Origin: Bartonella queenslandensis
Lineage (GTDB): Bacteria > Pseudomonadota > Alphaproteobacteria > Rhizobiales > Rhizobiaceae
Direction of reading: 5' to 3'
DNA: 64,000 nt
NCBI RefSeq assembly: GCF_018155095.1
Contig: NZ_NAAI01000005.1
Location: 62,001 to 126,000, forward strand
Part shown: in pieces, positions 1 to 9,487 of the stretch
How the letters are laid out: every line of letters begins with the position of its first letter
Position numbering within the stretch: the stretch's first letter is position 1
Made by a program: the position numbers and the translations under genes
Notes under the pieces: generated by a model
The model's database searches: none
Told to the model about the DNA's origin: nothing
The model's input: the letters and a program-made list of their open reading frames with translations, nothing else

Positions 1-2456
1 TCCTCTGCTTTTTCTATTGTCATATCCAAAATATCGGCGATAGACTGACCTTTGAATTTTATTTCTAATGTTTCTCGATTATAGCGTTTTCCTTTGCAGA
101 CATCACAAGTCACATAGACATCCGGTAAAAAGTGCATTTCAATTTTGATGACTCCATCGCCCTGACAGGCTTCGCAGCGTCCTCCTTTAACATTAAATGA
201 AAAACGCCCTGCTTTATAACCACGGGCTTTTGATTCTGGAAGTTCGGAAAACCAGTCACGAATCGGTGTAAAAGCGCCTGTATAGGTTGCGGGATTAGAG
301 CGTGGGGTGCGTCCAATGGGGGACTGGTTGATATCGATAACTTTATCAAGAAATTCTAATCCCTCAATTTTATCATAGCGAGCAGGACTGTGATGACTTC
401 CCATGATCTGATGTGATGCTGCTTTGAAAAGTGTTTCAATAAGAAATGTTGATTTTCCTCCTCCAGAAACACCGGTTATGCATGTGAAGGTTCCAAGAGG
501 GATATTTGCACTGATGTTTTTAAGATTATTGCCTTTGGCGCCGATGACTTTAAGGTTTTTTGATTTTGATATTTTGCGTCGCTCAGTCGGTATTCTAACA
601 GCCATTTTTCCTGAAAGATATTGTCCTGTGAGAGAGGCTTGATTCTCTATAATTTCTTGCGGTGTTCCTTGCGCTATGATTTTACCACCATGAACACCTG
701 CAGCTGGCCCCATATCGACAACATGGTCTGCCGTGAGAATAGCATCTTCATCATGTTCAACAACAATAACTGTATTGCCAAGATCGCGCAAATGGCGCAG
801 CATTTCCAAAAGGCGTTCATTATCCCGTTGATGTAAACCGATAGATGGTTCGTCTAAAATATAAAGGACGCCTGTAAGACCAGAACCAATCTGGGAGGCT
901 AATCGAATACGTTGGCTTTCTCCCCCTGAAAGGGTCCCTGAATTCCGAGATAAGGTAAGATATTCCAGTCCTACATGATTTAAAAAAGCGAGCCGTTCGC
1001 GAATTTCTTTTAAAATACGTACCGCAATATTACGTTGTTTTTCCGTGAGATATTGATGGATATTGGCAAACCAATCATCTGCTTTTAGAATAGAAAGATC
1101 TGATATTTGTCCAATATGCATCCCATGGATTTTCACAGCAAGGGCCTCTGGTTTTAAACGATAACCATGACAGGCTGGGCAAGGCGAAGAAGACATATAA
1201 CGCTCAATTTCTTCACGGGACCAAGCAGAATCGGTTTCTTTCCAGCGTCTTTCCATATTGGGGATAATTCCTTCAAAAGGCTGAGTTGTTTTATGCGAAC
1301 CAGAATCGTTTTTATAGATAAAAGAGATTTCATTTCTTTTTGTACCATAGAGAATAGCTTGTTGTGCTTCATCGGAGAGTTCACACCACTGGTCTGTGAG
1401 TTTGAAACCGTAAGCTTTTCCTAATGCGTCTAAGGTTTGGCTATAATAAAGTGAATCTGATTTAGACCAAGGCGCAATGGCTCCATCTTTTAAAGTAAGA
1501 TTTTTATTGGGCACAATTTTCAGTGGATCCATTGCCTTTTTGATGCCTAGTCCATCGCAAAGAGGACAGGCTCCAAAAGGATTATTGAACGAAAAAAGGC
1601 GTGGTTCAATTTCTGGGATAGAGAAACCTGATACAGGGCAGGAAAATTTTTCTGAAAAAAGAAGTCGTTTGTGCGTATCATTTTTTGACTTATGAGCAGA
1701 TTCTTTTGCTGTTTCTTTTTGTGCCAAGGGTTGGTCTGCCATTTCAGCAATGGCAAGTCCATTTGCTAGCTGTAAACAGGTTTCTATACTATCAGCCAAG
1801 CGAGAGGTGATATCCTTTTGTACAACAATGCGGTCTACCACCACATCGATGTCGTGTTTATACTTTTTATCAAGAGGTGGAATATCAGGGATTTCATAGA
1901 ATTTTCCATCAACTTTAGCACGTTGAAATCCCTTTTTTAAAAGTTCTGTTAGCTCTTTTTTATATTCTCCCTTTCGTCCTCGCACCAAAGGGGCCATAAT
2001 AAAAATTCGCGTTCCTTCTGGTAAGGACATAATTTGGTCCACCATTTGACTTACTGTTTGGCTTTCAATAGGGAGTCCTGTAGCAGGAGAGTGAGGAATA
2101 CCAATGCGAGCGAAGAGAAGGCGCATATAGTCGTGGATTTCAGTGACAGTGCCGACCGTTGAACGGGGATTGCGGCTGGTTGTTTTTTGTTCAATGGAGA
2201 TGGCTGGGGAAAGGCCATCGATACGGTCCACATCAGGTTTTTGCATAACTTCCAAAAATTGGCGTGCATAAGCTGAAAGGCTTTCGACATAGCGGCGTTG
2301 TCCTTCAGCGTAAATTGTATCAAAAGCTAAAGATGATTTCCCTGATCCAGAAAGCCCTGTTATAACAATCAGTTTATCACGAGGAAGATCGAGATCAATA
2401 TTTTGAAGGTTATGCTCACGTGCACCGCGAATGGAGATATATTTTTGATGAGTCAT
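1..2456 (-). CDS. uvrA: Excinuclease ABC subunit A (3' end outside window)
   Basis: UvrA is the damage-recognition ATPase of nucleotide excision repair and loads UvrB on distorted DNA. The frame runs without a stop from ATG at 2456 to the window edge, giving about 818 residues of a protein usually near 950-970, so the C-terminus is missing. Visible parts are Walker A GLSGSGKS at residues 34-41, the conserved [19 protein letters not shown] block, an ABC signature LSGGESQR, a second Walker A GVSGGGKS, and the C-terminal zinc-finger pair CEACQGDG and CDVCKGKR. The first half of the N-terminal zinc finger reads CPVSGF rather than CPxCG, a form I recall from other alphaproteobacteria. It is divergent from ssb, as in relatives. 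Confidence 0.96.
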   Translation of the reverse strand, partial: MTHQKYISIRGAREHNLQNIDLDLPRDKLIVITGLSGSGKSSLAFDTIYAEGQRRYVESLSAYARQFLEVMQKPDVDRIDGLSPAISIEQKTTSRNPRSTVGTVTEIHDYMRLLFARIGIPHSPATGLPIESQTVSQMVDQIMSLPEGTRIFIMAPLVRGRKGEYKKELTELLKKGFQRAKVDGKFYEIPDIPPLDKKYKHDIDVVVDRIVVQKDITSRLADSIETCLQLANGLAIAEMADQPLAQKETAKESAHKSKNDTHKRLLFSEKFSCPVSGFSIPEIEPRLFSFNNPFGACPLCDGLGIKKAMDPLKIVPNKNLTLKDGAIAPWSKSDSLYYSQTLDALGKAYGFKLTDQWCELSDEAQQAILYGTKRNEISFIYKNDSGSHKTTQPFEGIIPNMERRWKETDSAWSREEIERYMSSSPCPACHGYRLKPEALAVKIHGMHIGQISDLSILKADDWFANIHQYLTEKQRNIAVRILKEIRERLAFLNHVGLEYLTLSRNSGTLSGGESQRIRLASQIGSGLTGVLYILDEPSIGLHQRDNERLLEMLRHLRDLGNTVIVVEHDEDAILTADHVVDMGPAAGVHGGKIIAQGTPQEIIENQASLTGQYLSGKMAVRIPTERRKISKSKNLKVIGAKGNNLKNISANIPLGTFTCITGVSGGGKSTFLIETLFKAASHQIMGSHHSPARYDKIEGLEFLDKVIDINQSPIGRTPRSNPATYTGAFTPIRDWFSELPESKARGYKAGRFSFNVKGGRCEACQGDGVIKIEMHFLPDVYVTCDVCKGKRYNRETLEIKFKGQSIADILDMTIEKAE

Positions 2457-2790
2457 ATTTTATCCTTGGCATATGTGACAACAATTAGGCCTTTAAAAAT
2501 GGAATAAAACTGTTTTTTTAGAATTACAACGTGCTTAATTGCTTTAACGCAGAAAGAAGGTGTAAGTTTTGTGAAAAGAAAAATACAAATGAGTAGCTTT
2601 TTATTCTCTACTGATGGAATAAACTATGCGTTGTTATCATATTTTGTTATAATTACACAGATCCAATATTGGGAAAGGATAACAACATCCATATTGAAGG
2701 TCAATTACAGAGCTGTAAATTGAAGGTCAAGATGGTTATAACTGTTATATAATAGACTATTTTACGAATTAAAATTTTGGAGTTTATGCG
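2457..2790. promoter_or_regulatory. Divergent uvrA/ssb control region
   Basis: This 334-base gap must hold the promoters of both uvrA and ssb. On the ssb side I see a 12-base direct repeat ATTGAAGGTCAA at 2693-2704 and 2719-2730, enclosing an inverted repeat TTACAG/CTGTAA (2705-2710, 2713-2718). A TATAAT-like hexamer lies at 2748-2753. The ssb ribosome binding site is TTGGAG near 2777-2782. I found no GTTC-N7-GTTC LexA box of the alphaproteobacterial type. Confidence 0.4.
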
Positions 2791-3297
2791 ATGGCTGGTA
2801 GCCTTAATAAAGTTATTTTGATTGGTAATCTCGGGTCAGATCCTGAAATCCGCCGTTTGAATTCTGGAGATCAAGTGGCAAATTTGCGTATTGCTACTTC
2901 GGAAAGTTGGCGTGATCGGAATACAAATGAGCGAAAAGAGCGCACTGAGTGGCATAACATTGTTATTTTTAATGAGAACCTTGTCAAAATTGCAGAGCAA
3001 TATTTAAAAAAGGGGAGTAAAATTTATATTGAGGGGCAGTTACAGACACGGAAATGGCAAGATCAAAATGGAAATGATCGTTATACAACAGAGGTTGTTT
3101 TGCAAAAATACCGTGGTGAATTACAAATGCTTGATGGGCGAGGGGGAGTGAGTGGGGAGCAAGGCGCTAGTCAAGGGGGCAGTTATAGTGGTGGCTTTGC
3201 GGATAGTAGCTCAAATCAGAGAAATACTTTTGGTCAAAATAATAGCCAAGTAGGAGAGAGTTTTTCTCACAAATTAGATGATGACGTCCCTTTCTAA
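2791..3297 (+). CDS. ssb: Single-stranded DNA-binding protein
   Basis: SSB coats single-stranded DNA at forks and repair sites and recruits partners through its C-terminal tip. The 168-residue protein has the OB fold over about residues 1-112 (opening [19 protein letters not shown], then a TEWHNIV strand), a Gly/Ser/Gln-rich flexible linker, and the acidic tip DDDVPF at the extreme end. Length and layout are normal for the family. The start is supported by GGAG about 8 bases upstream. It sits between uvrA and gyrA, the usual order in this bacterial group. Confidence 0.97.
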   Translation: MAGSLNKVILIGNLGSDPEIRRLNSGDQVANLRIATSESWRDRNTNERKERTEWHNIVIFNENLVKIAEQYLKKGSKIYIEGQLQTRKWQDQNGNDRYTTEVVLQKYRGELQMLDGRGGVSGEQGASQGGSYSGGFADSSSNQRNTFGQNNSQVGESFSHKLDDDVPF

Positions 3298-3346
3298 GAG
3301 TCTTTAAATTATAGTATATTACGCGTTCTTTATGGTTTATCTGTTT

Positions 3347-3390
3347 CAGGTTTTTGAGGTTTTGTGAAGTAAAACCTGTTTATTATTAAT
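3347..3390 (+). terminator. Possible ssb terminator
   Basis: An 8-base inverted repeat CAGGTTTT (3347-3354) and AAAACCTG (3371-3378) with a 16-base loop is followed by an AT-rich run. It lies about 50 bases after the ssb stop. The loop is long and the T run is broken, so support is moderate. Confidence 0.4.
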
Positions 3391-3527
3391 AACTTTTAAT
3401 AGTAATAAATAAGATCTTGAAAAATATTGTTAATTTTCTTTTTTGTTATGAGAGAGAAATTAGCATTTTTGTGTGTTTTTCGATATAAATAAAGTAAAAT
3501 GATTCTTTTTTTGAAAGTTGTGTAATT

Positions 3528-6311
3528 GTGACCGATCTTACTCCACAGCCAGAACGTGATGTGCTGACCGGTATTGAGCCAATCAGTATTATTGATGAAA
3601 TGCAACGCTCTTATCTCGATTATGCGATGAGCGTAATTGTCTCGCGGGCTCTCCCCGATGTCCGCGATGGTCTTAAACCTGTTCATCGACGTATCCTTCA
3701 TGCTATGAATGAGATGGGGCTTGTTTTTAATAAGCCGTATCGTAAATCTGCTGGTGTTGTTGGGGAGGTTATGGGAAAATTCCATCCCCATGGTGATGCC
3801 TCGATTTATGATGCTTTGGTGCGTATGGCGCAGGACTTCTCTTTGAGAAATCCATTGATTGATGGACAAGGGAATTTTGGTTCTGTTGATGGTGATCCTC
3901 CTGCGGCAATGCGCTATACTGAGTGTCGTTTAGAAAAAGTTTCAGAAGAGCTTTTAGCTGATATTGATAAAGATACAGTTGATTTTCAGGATAATTATGA
4001 TGGACGTGAACGTGAGCCGGTTGTCTTACCAGCGCGTTTTCCCAATCTTTTGGTTAACGGATCAGGGGGGATTGCTGTGGGAATGGCAACCAATATTCCG
4101 CCCCATAATCTTAGTGAAGTTGTTGATGGTTGTATCGCTCTGATTGATAATCCCAATATCACACTCGATCAAATAATTGAAATTATTCCTGGTCCAGATT
4201 TTCCTACAGGGGGGATTATCCTTGGACGTTCTGGTGTCCGTTCAGCTTATGAGACAGGGCGTGGTTCCATCATTATGCGTGCTAAAGTTGATATTGAAGA
4301 AATTCGCAGTGGTCGACAGGCAATCATTGTGAGTGAGATTCCTTATCAGGTTAATAAGGCAACGATGATTGAGAAAATGGCTGAATTGGTGCGTGATAAA
4401 CGCATTGAGGGAATCTCTGATTTGCGTGACGAATCTGATCGTGATGGATATCGTGTCGTTATTGAGTTGAAGAAAGATGTTGTTGCGGAAGTTGTTTTGA
4501 ACCAATTATATCGTTATACGCCGCTGCAAACTTCTTTTGGTTGTAATATGGTTGCGTTAAATGGGGGAAAGCCTGAACAAATGACGTTGCTTGATATGCT
4601 TCGTGCATTTGTTGCTTTTCGGGAAGAGGTTGTCAGTCGGCGAACAAAATATCTTTTGCGTAAAGCGCGTGAGCGGGCTCATGTTTTGGTTGGTCTGGCC
4701 CTAGCGGTTGCCAATATTGATGAAATCATAGCGCTTATTCGCAAAGCTCCCGATCCGCAGACAGCGCGCGTGCAATTAATGGAGCGACGCTGGCCAGCGA
4801 TGGATGTTGCACCTTTGATTAAACTTATTGATGATCCCCGTCATATTATTCATGAGGATAATACTTATAATCTCTCTGAAGAACAGGCGCGCGCTATTTT
4901 GGAATTGCGCTTGCAACGCTTGACAGCCCTTGGGCGTGATGAAATTGCTGATGAATTGAATAAAATTGGCGTAGATATTGCTGATTATCTTGATATTTTG
5001 GCATCGCGTGTACGCATTATGCATATTGTTAAGGATGAATTAAGTGCTCTTCGTGAGGAATTTGCGACGCCGCGTCGTACCGTATTTGGCTTTGGTAGCG
5101 CTGAGATGGAGAGTGAAGATCTGATTGCGCCAGAGGATATGGTGGTAACGGTGAGCCATAGTGGCTATATTAAGCGTGTTCCTCTTAATACCTATCGTGC
5201 ACAGCGCCGTGGTGGTAAGGGGCGTTCTGGTATGTCCACAAAGGATGAGGATTTTGTAACGCGGTTGTTTGTCGCCAATACGCATACACCGGTTCTTTTC
5301 TTTTCATCACGTGGGATTGTTTATAAGGAAAAAGTTTGGAGACTACCGTTGGGGACGCCGCAATCGCGTGGGAGAGCTTTGATCAATATGCTTCCCTTAC
5401 AACAAGGCGAACGCATTACGACGATTATGCCTTTACCTGAAGATGAAGCAAGCTGGAGCGCATTAGATATTATGTTTGCGACAACTCGTGGGACTGTCCG
5501 TCGTAATAAGTTATCAGATTTCGTTCAGGTTAATCGTAATGGTAAAATTGCAATGAAACTTGATGAAGAAGATGAAATTCTTTCGGTTGAAACCTGTACC
5601 GAACATGATGATGTTGTTCTCACAACAGCCAATGGACAATGTATTCGTTTTCCAGTTGTGGATGTTCGTGTCTTTGCAGGGCGTAATTCTGTGGGGGTTC
5701 GTGGTATCAATTTGGCTAAAGGCGATAAAGTCATTTCGATGACAATCTTAGAGCATGTCGAGGCGACATCCATTGAGCGTTCTGCTTATATTAAGCGTGT
5801 GATGAATGAACGGCGTGCTGCTGGCGCAGATGCTGAGGTTGAAGATATTATCACTCTTGATGAGGAAGATGGAGGGGGTGAAACAGAGTTAACAGATGAG
5901 CGCTATGCAGAACTTCATGCACGTGAACAAATGCTTTTAACGGTGAGTGAATTTGGTTATGGTAAACGCTCTTCTTCCTATGAATTCCGGATTTCGGGAC
6001 GTGGTGGAAAAGGGATTCGTGCAACAGATCCATCTAAAACAGCTGAAATTGGTAAATTAGTAGCGGCTTTTCCGGTGAAGGCGCAAGATCAAATTATGTT
6101 GGTTTCAGATGGGGGACAGCTTATTCGCGTCCCCGTTGAGGGAATTCGTACTGCTGGGCGCTCAACTAAGGGCGTGACGATTTTTAATACAGCCGAAGGT
6201 GAAAGAGTTGTATCGGTTGAGCGTATTTCTGAATCTGAGGATGATACGCGTTCATTAGAGGATGAAGGTGAGAAGCATATTGATATGGTCAATATGAATG
6301 AAGAAAAATAA
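3528..6311 (+). CDS. gyrA: DNA gyrase subunit A
   Basis: GyrA cuts and rejoins DNA in the gyrase A2B2 complex that introduces negative supercoils. The 927-residue protein starts at GTG 3528. The breakage-reunion domain carries the catalytic tyrosine in [10 protein letters not shown] (Tyr130), and the quinolone region reads [19 protein letters not shown]. Residue 91, equivalent to E. coli Ser83, is alanine; Asp95 matches E. coli Asp87. The GyrA box QRRGGKG lies near residue 559 at the start of the C-terminal DNA-wrapping domain, which is interrupted by an acidic insert near residues 766-801. The tail is also acidic. No strong ribosome binding site precedes the GTG. coaD follows after 24 bases. 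Confidence 0.98.
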   Translation: MTDLTPQPERDVLTGIEPISIIDEMQRSYLDYAMSVIVSRALPDVRDGLKPVHRRILHAMNEMGLVFNKPYRKSAGVVGEVMGKFHPHGDASIYDALVRMAQDFSLRNPLIDGQGNFGSVDGDPPAAMRYTECRLEKVSEELLADIDKDTVDFQDNYDGREREPVVLPARFPNLLVNGSGGIAVGMATNIPPHNLSEVVDGCIALIDNPNITLDQIIEIIPGPDFPTGGIILGRSGVRSAYETGRGSIIMRAKVDIEEIRSGRQAIIVSEIPYQVNKATMIEKMAELVRDKRIEGISDLRDESDRDGYRVVIELKKDVVAEVVLNQLYRYTPLQTSFGCNMVALNGGKPEQMTLLDMLRAFVAFREEVVSRRTKYLLRKARERAHVLVGLALAVANIDEIIALIRKAPDPQTARVQLMERRWPAMDVAPLIKLIDDPRHIIHEDNTYNLSEEQARAILELRLQRLTALGRDEIADELNKIGVDIADYLDILASRVRIMHIVKDELSALREEFATPRRTVFGFGSAEMESEDLIAPEDMVVTVSHSGYIKRVPLNTYRAQRRGGKGRSGMSTKDEDFVTRLFVANTHTPVLFFSSRGIVYKEKVWRLPLGTPQSRGRALINMLPLQQGERITTIMPLPEDEASWSALDIMFATTRGTVRRNKLSDFVQVNRNGKIAMKLDEEDEILSVETCTEHDDVVLTTANGQCIRFPVVDVRVFAGRNSVGVRGINLAKGDKVISMTILEHVEATSIERSAYIKRVMNERRAAGADAEVEDIITLDEEDGGGETELTDERYAELHAREQMLLTVSEFGYGKRSSSYEFRISGRGGKGIRATDPSKTAEIGKLVAAFPVKAQDQIMLVSDGGQLIRVPVEGIRTAGRSTKGVTIFNTAEGERVVSVERISESEDDTRSLEDEGEKHIDMVNMNEEK

Positions 6312-6335
6312 TTTTGAAGAGGATGGAGTGAAATT

Positions 6336-6854
6336 ATGAAAATTGCTCTTTACGCAGGTTCCTTTGATCCTCTTACAAACGGTCATCTTGATGTTTTGAA
6401 AGGGTGTTTTGTGTTAGCTGATAAGGTGGTTGTTGCTATAGGTATACAAGCTAATAAAAAGACACTCTTTAGCTTTGAAGAGCGTGTTGGCTTCATTACA
6501 CAGATAGGGAAAGACTTGCTCGGTGCAGATTTTAATCGGTTGCAGGTTCTTTCATTCAACAATCTTCTCATTGAGAAGGCGCGTGAAGTTGGTGCTTCAT
6601 TTCTCATTCGTGGATTGCGTGATGGTACTGATCTTGATTATGAAATGCAAATGGCAGGAATGAATGGCATTATGGCTCCTGAATTGCAAACTGTTTTTTT
6701 GCCGGCAAGCGTTTCTGGACGTGCGATAACGTCTACATTGGTTCGTCAAATTGCCTCTATGGGAGGGGATGTGACACCATTTGTTCCGCCCAATATTGCA
6801 CAAGCTTTGCGCTCGAAATTTCAGTCTTTAGGGGAAAAACATTGTGTCTCGTAG
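6336..6854 (+). CDS. coaD: Phosphopantetheine adenylyltransferase
   Basis: CoaD transfers AMP from ATP to 4'-phosphopantetheine to give dephospho-CoA, the fourth step of coenzyme A synthesis. The 172-residue protein begins [20 protein letters not shown] with the nucleotidyltransferase TxGH motif at residues 14-17, followed by the conserved [18 protein letters not shown] segment and the AITSTLVR motif near residue 130. Length is normal. It starts 24 bases after gyrA, and its last 11 bases overlap the GTG start of the next gene, so gyrA, coaD and the two cyclophilin genes probably share a transcript. Confidence 0.97.
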   Translation: MKIALYAGSFDPLTNGHLDVLKGCFVLADKVVVAIGIQANKKTLFSFEERVGFITQIGKDLLGADFNRLQVLSFNNLLIEKAREVGASFLIRGLRDGTDLDYEMQMAGMNGIMAPELQTVFLPASVSGRAITSTLVRQIASMGGDVTPFVPPNIAQALRSKFQSLGEKHCVS

Positions 6855-7446
6855 AATTTTTGCTGTTTTGATATGTGCTTTTTGTTTTTTTTCATTGCGT
6901 GCTATCGCTGATAATTCTAGCTCAGTAAGCTCAGACAATGATGCAAATCTTCTTATTTTATCTCTCAAAGATGGTGATGTGATTATTCGTTTGCTTCCTG
7001 ATTTAGCACCAAAACATGTTGCGCAAATCAAAAAACTAACAGAAGAGGGAGCTTATAATAATGTTGTCTTTCATCGCGTTATTCCTGGTTTTATGGCACA
7101 AACTGGTGATGTAAAGTTTGGAAAAAAAGGTGGTAGAGATTTTGATCTGAAACGCGTTGGTATGGGAGGTTCAAATTATCCCAATATACCGGCTGAGTTT
7201 TCAAAGCAGCCTTTTAAGCGTGGTACTGTTGGGATGGCACGTTCACAAGATCCAGATTCCGCGAATTCTCAATTTTTCATTTGTTTTGGCGATGCTCCTT
7301 TTTTAAATGGTCAGTATACGGTTATTGGAGAGGTTATAAAGGGAATGGATGTTGTTGATAAAATTAAAAAAGGGACCGCAAGTAATAATGGATCTGTAAC
7401 AAATCCTGATGTTATTCATGCTGCTACCTTACAAATCGAGAGATAA
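6844..7446 (+). CDS. ppiA: Exported cyclophilin-type peptidyl-prolyl isomerase
   Basis: Cyclophilins catalyse cis-trans isomerisation of Xaa-Pro bonds during folding. A GTG start at 6844, within the coaD 3' end, with AGGGGA 9 bases upstream gives 200 residues. Residues 1-22 form a signal peptide (two Arg, then a hydrophobic run, likely cleaved after RAIA), so the protein should work in the periplasm. The cyclophilin core shows [30 protein letters not shown] and the [13 protein letters not shown] end. The position of human cyclophilin A Trp121 is Phe here (PFLNGQ), which usually means weak cyclosporin binding. The paralogue ppiB follows after 18 bases. Confidence 0.93.
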   Translation: MSRRIFAVLICAFCFFSLRAIADNSSSVSSDNDANLLILSLKDGDVIIRLLPDLAPKHVAQIKKLTEEGAYNNVVFHRVIPGFMAQTGDVKFGKKGGRDFDLKRVGMGGSNYPNIPAEFSKQPFKRGTVGMARSQDPDSANSQFFICFGDAPFLNGQYTVIGEVIKGMDVVDKIKKGTASNNGSVTNPDVIHAATLQIER

Positions 7447-7464
7447 ACCAAAGGAGTTTTCCAT

Positions 7465-7977
7465 ATGGCTGAGAATAAAAATCCAGAGAATACCTTAATT
7501 CTTGAGACAACGAAGGGCAGAGTTGTTATTGAGCTTTTTGCTGATTTAGCGCCTTATCATGTTGCACGTATTAAAGAACTTGTCCGTGAAGGTGCTTATG
7601 ATAATGTTATTTTTCATCGTGTTATTGATGGTTTTATGGCTCAGACTGGGGATGTGCAATTTGGAAAAAAGGATAGTGAGAAATTCAATTTATCACGTGC
7701 GGGGATGGGAGGTTCAGAAAAACCAAATTTAACAGCAGAGTTTTCAAATCTTTCTCATAAGCGTGGTACAGTTTCTATGGCACGGAGTCAGAATCCAAAT
7801 TCTGCTAACTCTCAGTTTTTTATTTGTTTTGCAGATGCTCCGTGGCTTGATCGTCAATACTCCATATGGGGGCAGGTCGTTGAGGGTATGGAAAATGTTG
7901 ATAAAATTAAACGTGGTGAACCTGTTGCAGATCCTGATGCAATTACCAAAGCTGTTATTGCTGCGGATGAAAAATAG
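7465..7977 (+). CDS. ppiB: Cytoplasmic cyclophilin-type peptidyl-prolyl isomerase
   Basis: This is the second of two tandem cyclophilins. The 170-residue protein has no signal peptide, so it should act in the cytoplasm. It keeps the catalytic [30 protein letters not shown] and GQVVEGMENVDKIKRG motifs, and unlike its neighbour it has Trp (PWLDRQ) at the human Trp121 position. AGGAG lies 7 bases before the ATG. The two proteins are clearly paralogous throughout the core. In relatives queA and tgt follow; here a relic of queA does. Confidence 0.95.
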   Translation: MAENKNPENTLILETTKGRVVIELFADLAPYHVARIKELVREGAYDNVIFHRVIDGFMAQTGDVQFGKKDSEKFNLSRAGMGGSEKPNLTAEFSNLSHKRGTVSMARSQNPNSANSQFFICFADAPWLDRQYSIWGQVVEGMENVDKIKRGEPVADPDAITKAVIAADEK

Positions 7978-8819
7978 TATAAATCATACGCATTTCAATC
8001 GTAAATTGCTAAAAGGAAAACCTCTTTTCTGATCAATAAAGGCATATGAAACTATTTTGTAATATCATGCTTACCTTTCATATTTTCGAGACAAAAATTC
8101 TCCATTATTCCCTTCAATCTGATCTTCACGAATATGACGTGAAGGTTAGTAAAGGCAGCTGTCAGGATAAGAAAACGTCAAGCCATTTCTGTTAGAGTTG
8201 TTGTTTTGCAAAGTGTTTTATAAAAAGACGGCACTTCTCTTCGTTTCATTACCGGTTTCTTAATGGTTTTATGATGCTACTTTCCTGAAAAGGTATGTGC
8301 TTTTATTGCTGCTTGTATATCAACATCAATCTTCATGCGTCAGCATGATTGAAACACATATTGAGACGGATAAGAGCTAGGGAAGTGCCGTCATACAATT
8401 TTTCAGCTTAATATTATATAGTAGAGCCTTTGGTTGGGTTCTTCATAAAAAGCGTTTTTATTGTTTGATTGAATGAATTATCTTTTGTGTCTGTTCTTTT
8501 AAAAAGATTGATAAATCTACCTATGTGACGATATAAAATGAAGTTGTGTAATAAATTGTTGCACTGATGTGGACTGTATATAAGTTGGAGAGTTCTGTAT
8601 TTTGAACGTTATATTGTACGAATGTATTTGCAAGATATTAAAAATAAAAAATATGATCTTTTCTATTTTCAAATAAAATGTTGCAAAGATAGGGGAATAA
8701 AAAAACTCTGAATAATTTTATAGATAAGTCGCATTATATACCAATATATTGGTTTATAATGGTAATTTATTGTTTTGTACATTAAAGGAGAGCTCTAAAT
8801 ATTGTAAGCTTCTCTTATT
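7978..8819. other. Gene-free spacer between ppiB and the queA relic
   Basis: No credible reading frame is present. The stretch contains an 11-base perfect inverted repeat GACGGCACTTC (8227-8237) and GAAGTGCCGTC (8382-8392), enclosing a small hairpin TCATGC-GTCA-GCATGA (8333-8348). Near 8658-8672 the sequence faintly recalls the start of a queA gene (GATCTTTTCTATTTTC, compare VDLFDFDLP), but this is too weak to call. Confidence 0.5.
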
Positions 8820-9484
8820 CAACCCTTTTAGTATTGATTTTTTCTCCACTTTATAGGGGGGCCTGCGCGTATCAGTTTGTATAAATAGTTCTCTTTCTCA
8901 TGGTGGGGGATATCAGCTGAGTATTGATTGAGAGTGAATTAATCACGATCATTCTTTTGGTATGCCACAAGTGGGATTGGTGTATAGAAAAACGATGGGA
9001 ATAAAAATGCCTCTTATGAATGTTCTTAAGTGCTAAGAGCGATATTGAGAGCATCTATAATGATGGTGCTAATTTGCATTTTTGTTAAGCGTGAGGATGG
9101 CTTTTCCCAAAATAAGAGTGCAGAATACTGGAAGTTGTACAATGTCATTAAAATTTTCTTCTATTCGTACAAAATTATTGCTTATGAAAGTATGTAAAGA
9201 TGAGGTTATTGGGATAAGAATTTCACGGTTCTTTTAAGGCTTTGGTATGTTAAGTCTCGATCTTCTCGAGGTATGATATTTTTGTTATTTTCTGAAGCTA
9301 GATTCTTTCTTTATTATGGTGATTTCTTCACAACAAATGTTCTTTTATCTCGTTTAATTTTTTATGCTGGTTACAATGTCGATCGAATCAATAATTAATT
9401 CATGACGTTTATGACAATACTCGTAAGGGAGATATCTTTTTCTCTTCTATAGAGGTATGCGTTGGTGGAAGCAAAAAGACGAGA
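8820..9484 (+). pseudogene. queA: Decayed queA (S-adenosylmethionine:tRNA ribosyltransferase-isomerase)
   Basis: QueA turns preQ1 in tRNA into epoxyqueuosine. No open frame exists, but shifting frames recovers ordered pieces of a QueA C-terminal half. Bases 9061-9130 align by eye with a coding sequence for GAGTFLPVKADDT..HKMHAEY; 9238-9270 with AVGTTSLRLLE; 9278-9380 read IF..F.EARF.....DFFTTN..LSR and, after a frameshift, LFMLVTM, matching QueA [22 protein letters not shown]; 9430-9475 match the terminal YRFFSYGDA segment. Weaker pieces for PPYI and YQTVY sit near 8846 and 8870. The position between ppiB and tgt is where relatives carry queA. Stops and indels are numerous. Boundaries are approximate, and the 5' half looks shortened or unrecognisable. 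Confidence 0.68.
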
Positions 9485-9487
9485 GTG

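Noticed and set aside
2457-2790. A LexA (SOS) box between uvrA and ssb
   Set aside because: I looked for GTTC-N7-GTTC and for the E. coli CTG-N10-CAG form. Neither is present in convincing form, although uvrA and ssb are often SOS-controlled.
3396-3869. A 157-codon minus-strand frame across the gyrA start
   Set aside because: It is the complement of the strongly conserved gyrA 5' end; its composition reflects gyrA codons and it has no motif of its own.
8640-8700. The 5' end of the queA relic
   Set aside because: A short resemblance to VDLFDF at 8658-8672 exists, but flanking sequence does not continue the match and spacing to the C-terminal pieces is too short, so I did not extend the pseudogene there.
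8872-9054. A 60-codon minus-strand frame in the ppiB-tgt gap
   Set aside because: It has no ribosome binding site or family motifs and lies over the queA relic on the other strand, so it is a chance frame.
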